Translations under genes and position numbers: made by a program
The notes under the pieces: model-generated
What the model was told of the DNA's origin: nothing
The model's database searches: none
The model's input: only the letters and a program-made list of their open reading frames with translations
Origin: an uncultured Butyricicoccus sp.
GTDB lineage: Bacteria > Bacillota > Clostridia > Oscillospirales > Butyricicoccaceae
Reading direction: 5' to 3'
NCBI GenBank assembly: GCA_900557315.1
Contig: USSI01000072.1
Span: 1 to 7,008, forward strand
DNA: 7,008 nt
Shown here: in pieces, positions 5,876-7,008 of the stretch
How positions within the stretch are numbered: the stretch's first letter is position 1
Layout: the number at the start of each line of letters is the position of its first letter

Positions 5876-6732
5876 CCAAGTATCTCCGACAGGCTGGCCT
5901 GGATGCCCGCTGCAACCTCAGGCTTGTTCATGGAATATACGTGGATGTGATTGACACCGTTTGCGATCAGATCAATGATCTGCTCGGTCGCATAAATAAC
6001 GCCTGCCTGTTTCATAGCCGCCGGATTGTCGCCGAACCGGTCCACGATCGCTTTGAACCGCTCAGGCAGATAGGTGCCGGACATCGAAGTGATACGCTTG
6101 ATCTGCTTAACATTGGTCACCGGCATAATACCCGCCACTACCGGTACCGTGATGCCCTTTTCACGGATGCGGTAAAGAAAATTGTACATGATATGGTTGT
6201 CAAAAAACATCTGAGTGGTCAGGAAATCACAGCCTGCATCTACCTTTTCCTTCAGGTGCAGGATATCCTCGGTTTTGCTGGATGCCTCCACGTGTCCCTC
6301 CGGATAGCACGCGCCGCCAATGCAGAAATCCCCCTGCGCCTTGATATCCCGCACCAGTTCGGACGCATATCTGTAGTCGTTCGCCGTTGCACCGTCCGCC
6401 GGGATATCGCCACGCAGCGCCAGCACATTCTCAATACCCTGCTGCCTGAACTTTTCCAGCATAGCGGCAACATGTGCCTTGGTGGAGGACACACAGGACA
6501 AATGAGCCAGGACGCTAACACCGTACTTCTTTTGCAGGTCGGATGCAATATGGACGGTGTGCTCGCTTGTTCCGCCGCCTGCACCGTAAGTAACGCTCAT
6601 AAAATCCGGACGCAGTGCAGCAATCTCCTGTGTTGCCTGGGCAACCGATTCATAAGTGCTGCTGGTCTTGGGCGGGAACACCTCAAAGGACAGCGTAACT
6701 TTATCCTGCTTTAAAATTTCAGAAATTTTCAT
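5872..6732 (-). CDS. metF: 5,10-methylenetetrahydrofolate reductase
   Basis: A cytoplasmic flavoprotein that reduces 5,10-methylene-THF to 5-methyl-THF, the methyl donor used by MetH. Its 286 residues match the usual length of bacterial MetF and cover one FAD-binding barrel. Motifs in order are SFEVFPPK (15-22, with the catalytic Glu17), SVTYGAGG (46-53), HLSC (77-80), ALRGDIP (105-111, Asp109 near FAD), CYPEGH (142-147), TTQMFFDN (172-179), GIMPV and HVYSMN (264-269). The start is supported by AGGAG 7 nt upstream (6740-6744). It is the first gene of the operon and overlaps the reactivation gene by 4 nt. No SAM or cobalamin riboswitch can fit in the short leader. The electron donor cannot be read from the sequence; some anaerobes use ferredoxin or extra subunits, and none is seen here. 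Confidence 0.96.
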   Translation of the reverse strand: MKISEILKQDKVTLSFEVFPPKTSSTYESVAQATQEIAALRPDFMSVTYGAGGGTSEHTVHIASDLQKKYGVSVLAHLSCVSSTKAHVAAMLEKFRQQGIENVLALRGDIPADGATANDYRYASELVRDIKAQGDFCIGGACYPEGHVEASSKTEDILHLKEKVDAGCDFLTTQMFFDNHIMYNFLYRIREKGITVPVVAGIMPVTNVKQIKRITSMSGTYLPERFKAIVDRFGDNPAAMKQAGVIYATEQIIDLIANGVNHIHVYSMNKPEVAAGIQASLSEILG

Positions 6733-6762
6733 AGGGATTCTCCTGTTTTTTGCTTTTTATTT

Positions 6763-6792
6763 AGTATAGCATAAATCCTGCCTTTATTTCCA
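6763..6792 (-). promoter_or_regulatory. Extended -10 promoter of the metF operon
   Basis: On the minus strand TGCTATACT (6763-6771) is an extended -10 box, and TGGAAA (6787-6792) is a weak -35 box 18 bp away. Transcription would start near 6756, giving a leader of only about 24 nt. That is too short for an S-box or cobalamin riboswitch, so any control must act at the promoter. Confidence 0.65.
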
Positions 6793-6811
6793 GCCGTAAA
6801 TACGATATAAT
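6783..6811 (+). promoter_or_regulatory. Promoter of the radical SAM gene
   Basis: A perfect TATAAT at 6806-6811 has a poor TTTATT -35 box (6783-6788) at 17 bp. It overlaps the metF -35 region on the other strand, so the two divergent promoters share DNA. The -10 box is convincing; the -35 box is weak. Confidence 0.5.
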
Positions 6812-6833
6812 AAATCCGGTTGGAGGGATAAAT

Positions 6834-7008
6834 TTGACGGGACTGATAAAAAACTGCCATCTGTGTCCACGCGCCTGCGGTGCGGACCGCACAATAACAC
6901 GCGGCCTGTGCGGCGCCAACGACCAGATCGAAGCGGCGCGCGCTTCCCTGCATCTGTGGGAAGAACCGCCGATTTCCGGTACGCGCGGCTCGGGGACGGT
7001 ATTTTTTT
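6834..7008 (+). CDS. PflX-like radical SAM protein, N-terminus only
   Basis: The first 58 codons of a protein resembling the COG1313 PflX group, iron-sulfur proteins related to pyruvate formate-lyase activating enzymes but of unproven substrate. The N-terminal cysteine motif CHLCPRACGADR (Cys8, Cys11, Cys15) with a further Cys26 in GLCG, and the later HLWEEPPISGTRGSGTVFF segment, are typical of the family. The radical SAM CX3CX2C motif, expected just after this point, falls beyond the window edge. Translation should start at a TTG: GGAGG at 6822-6826 lies 7 nt upstream, and no in-frame ATG or GTG occurs in the part shown. It is divergent from metF, so a pathway link is not implied. Confidence 0.87.
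   Translation, partial: MTGLIKNCHLCPRACGADRTITRGLCGANDQIEAARASLHLWEEPPISGTRGSGTVFF

Noticed and set aside
4169..5950. A very long open frame (593 codons) on the plus strand, opposite metH and the reactivation gene
   Set aside because: The minus strand here encodes well conserved enzymes with all family motifs. The antisense frame has no ribosome site and no recognisable domain, and its composition (His, Arg and Ala rich) is typical of a shadow frame in GC-rich coding DNA.
5941..6714. Plus-strand frame of 257 codons opposite metF
   Set aside because: It mirrors metF almost exactly, lacks a ribosome site, and has no domain that I can recognise.

Overview
The window reads as chromosomal DNA from a fairly GC-rich Clostridia-type Firmicute, probably an Oscillospirales-like gut anaerobe. 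The evidence is strong AGGAGG-type ribosome sites, sigma-A promoters with TATAAT boxes, a TTG start, tight ATGA overlaps, and a methionine synthase split from its reactivation domain. The genus cannot be fixed from this sequence. I see no insertion sequence, prophage, CRISPR array, tRNA or rRNA.

Layout. (1) From the left edge to 982, minus strand: a XerC/XerD-type tyrosine recombinase with all catalytic residues, cut only at its extreme C-terminus. (2) From 983 to 1111: a compact divergent control region with two back-to-back sigma-A promoters and a 7-bp inverted repeat. (3) From 1112 to 2627, plus strand: a two-gene, translationally overlapping unit of an MacroD/YmdB-type macrodomain ADP-ribose hydrolase and a WYL-domain transcriptional regulator. 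(4) From 2691 to 2807: a well-started 38-residue small protein of unknown function. (5) From 2828 to 2856: a hairpin between convergent genes that probably ends transcription from both sides. (6) From 6732 down to 2861, minus strand: a three-gene operon, metF, a stand-alone methionine-synthase reactivation protein, then metH. Its genes overlap by 4 nt or lie 3 nt apart. (7) From 6834 to the right edge, plus strand: the N-terminus of a PflX-like (COG1313) radical SAM protein, divergent from metF.

How the genes work together. MetF reduces 5,10-methylene-THF to 5-methyl-THF. MetH moves that methyl group through cobalamin to homocysteine to make methionine. The small middle protein should reductively remethylate cobalamin that has oxidised to cob(II)alamin. 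The macrodomain and WYL genes look like a small ADP-ribose-related unit with its own regulator, but that link is inference.

The most unusual observation is in MetH. The normally invariant Cys-Cys zinc pair of the homocysteine domain reads Gly-Cys, so one of the three expected thiolate ligands is missing in an otherwise well conserved protein. Other points worth attention are the four-cysteine tail of the reactivation protein, the overlapping macrodomain/WYL pair, and the unknown 38-residue protein. Most of the window is otherwise ordinary housekeeping sequence, and I do not see a clear new multi-gene system.
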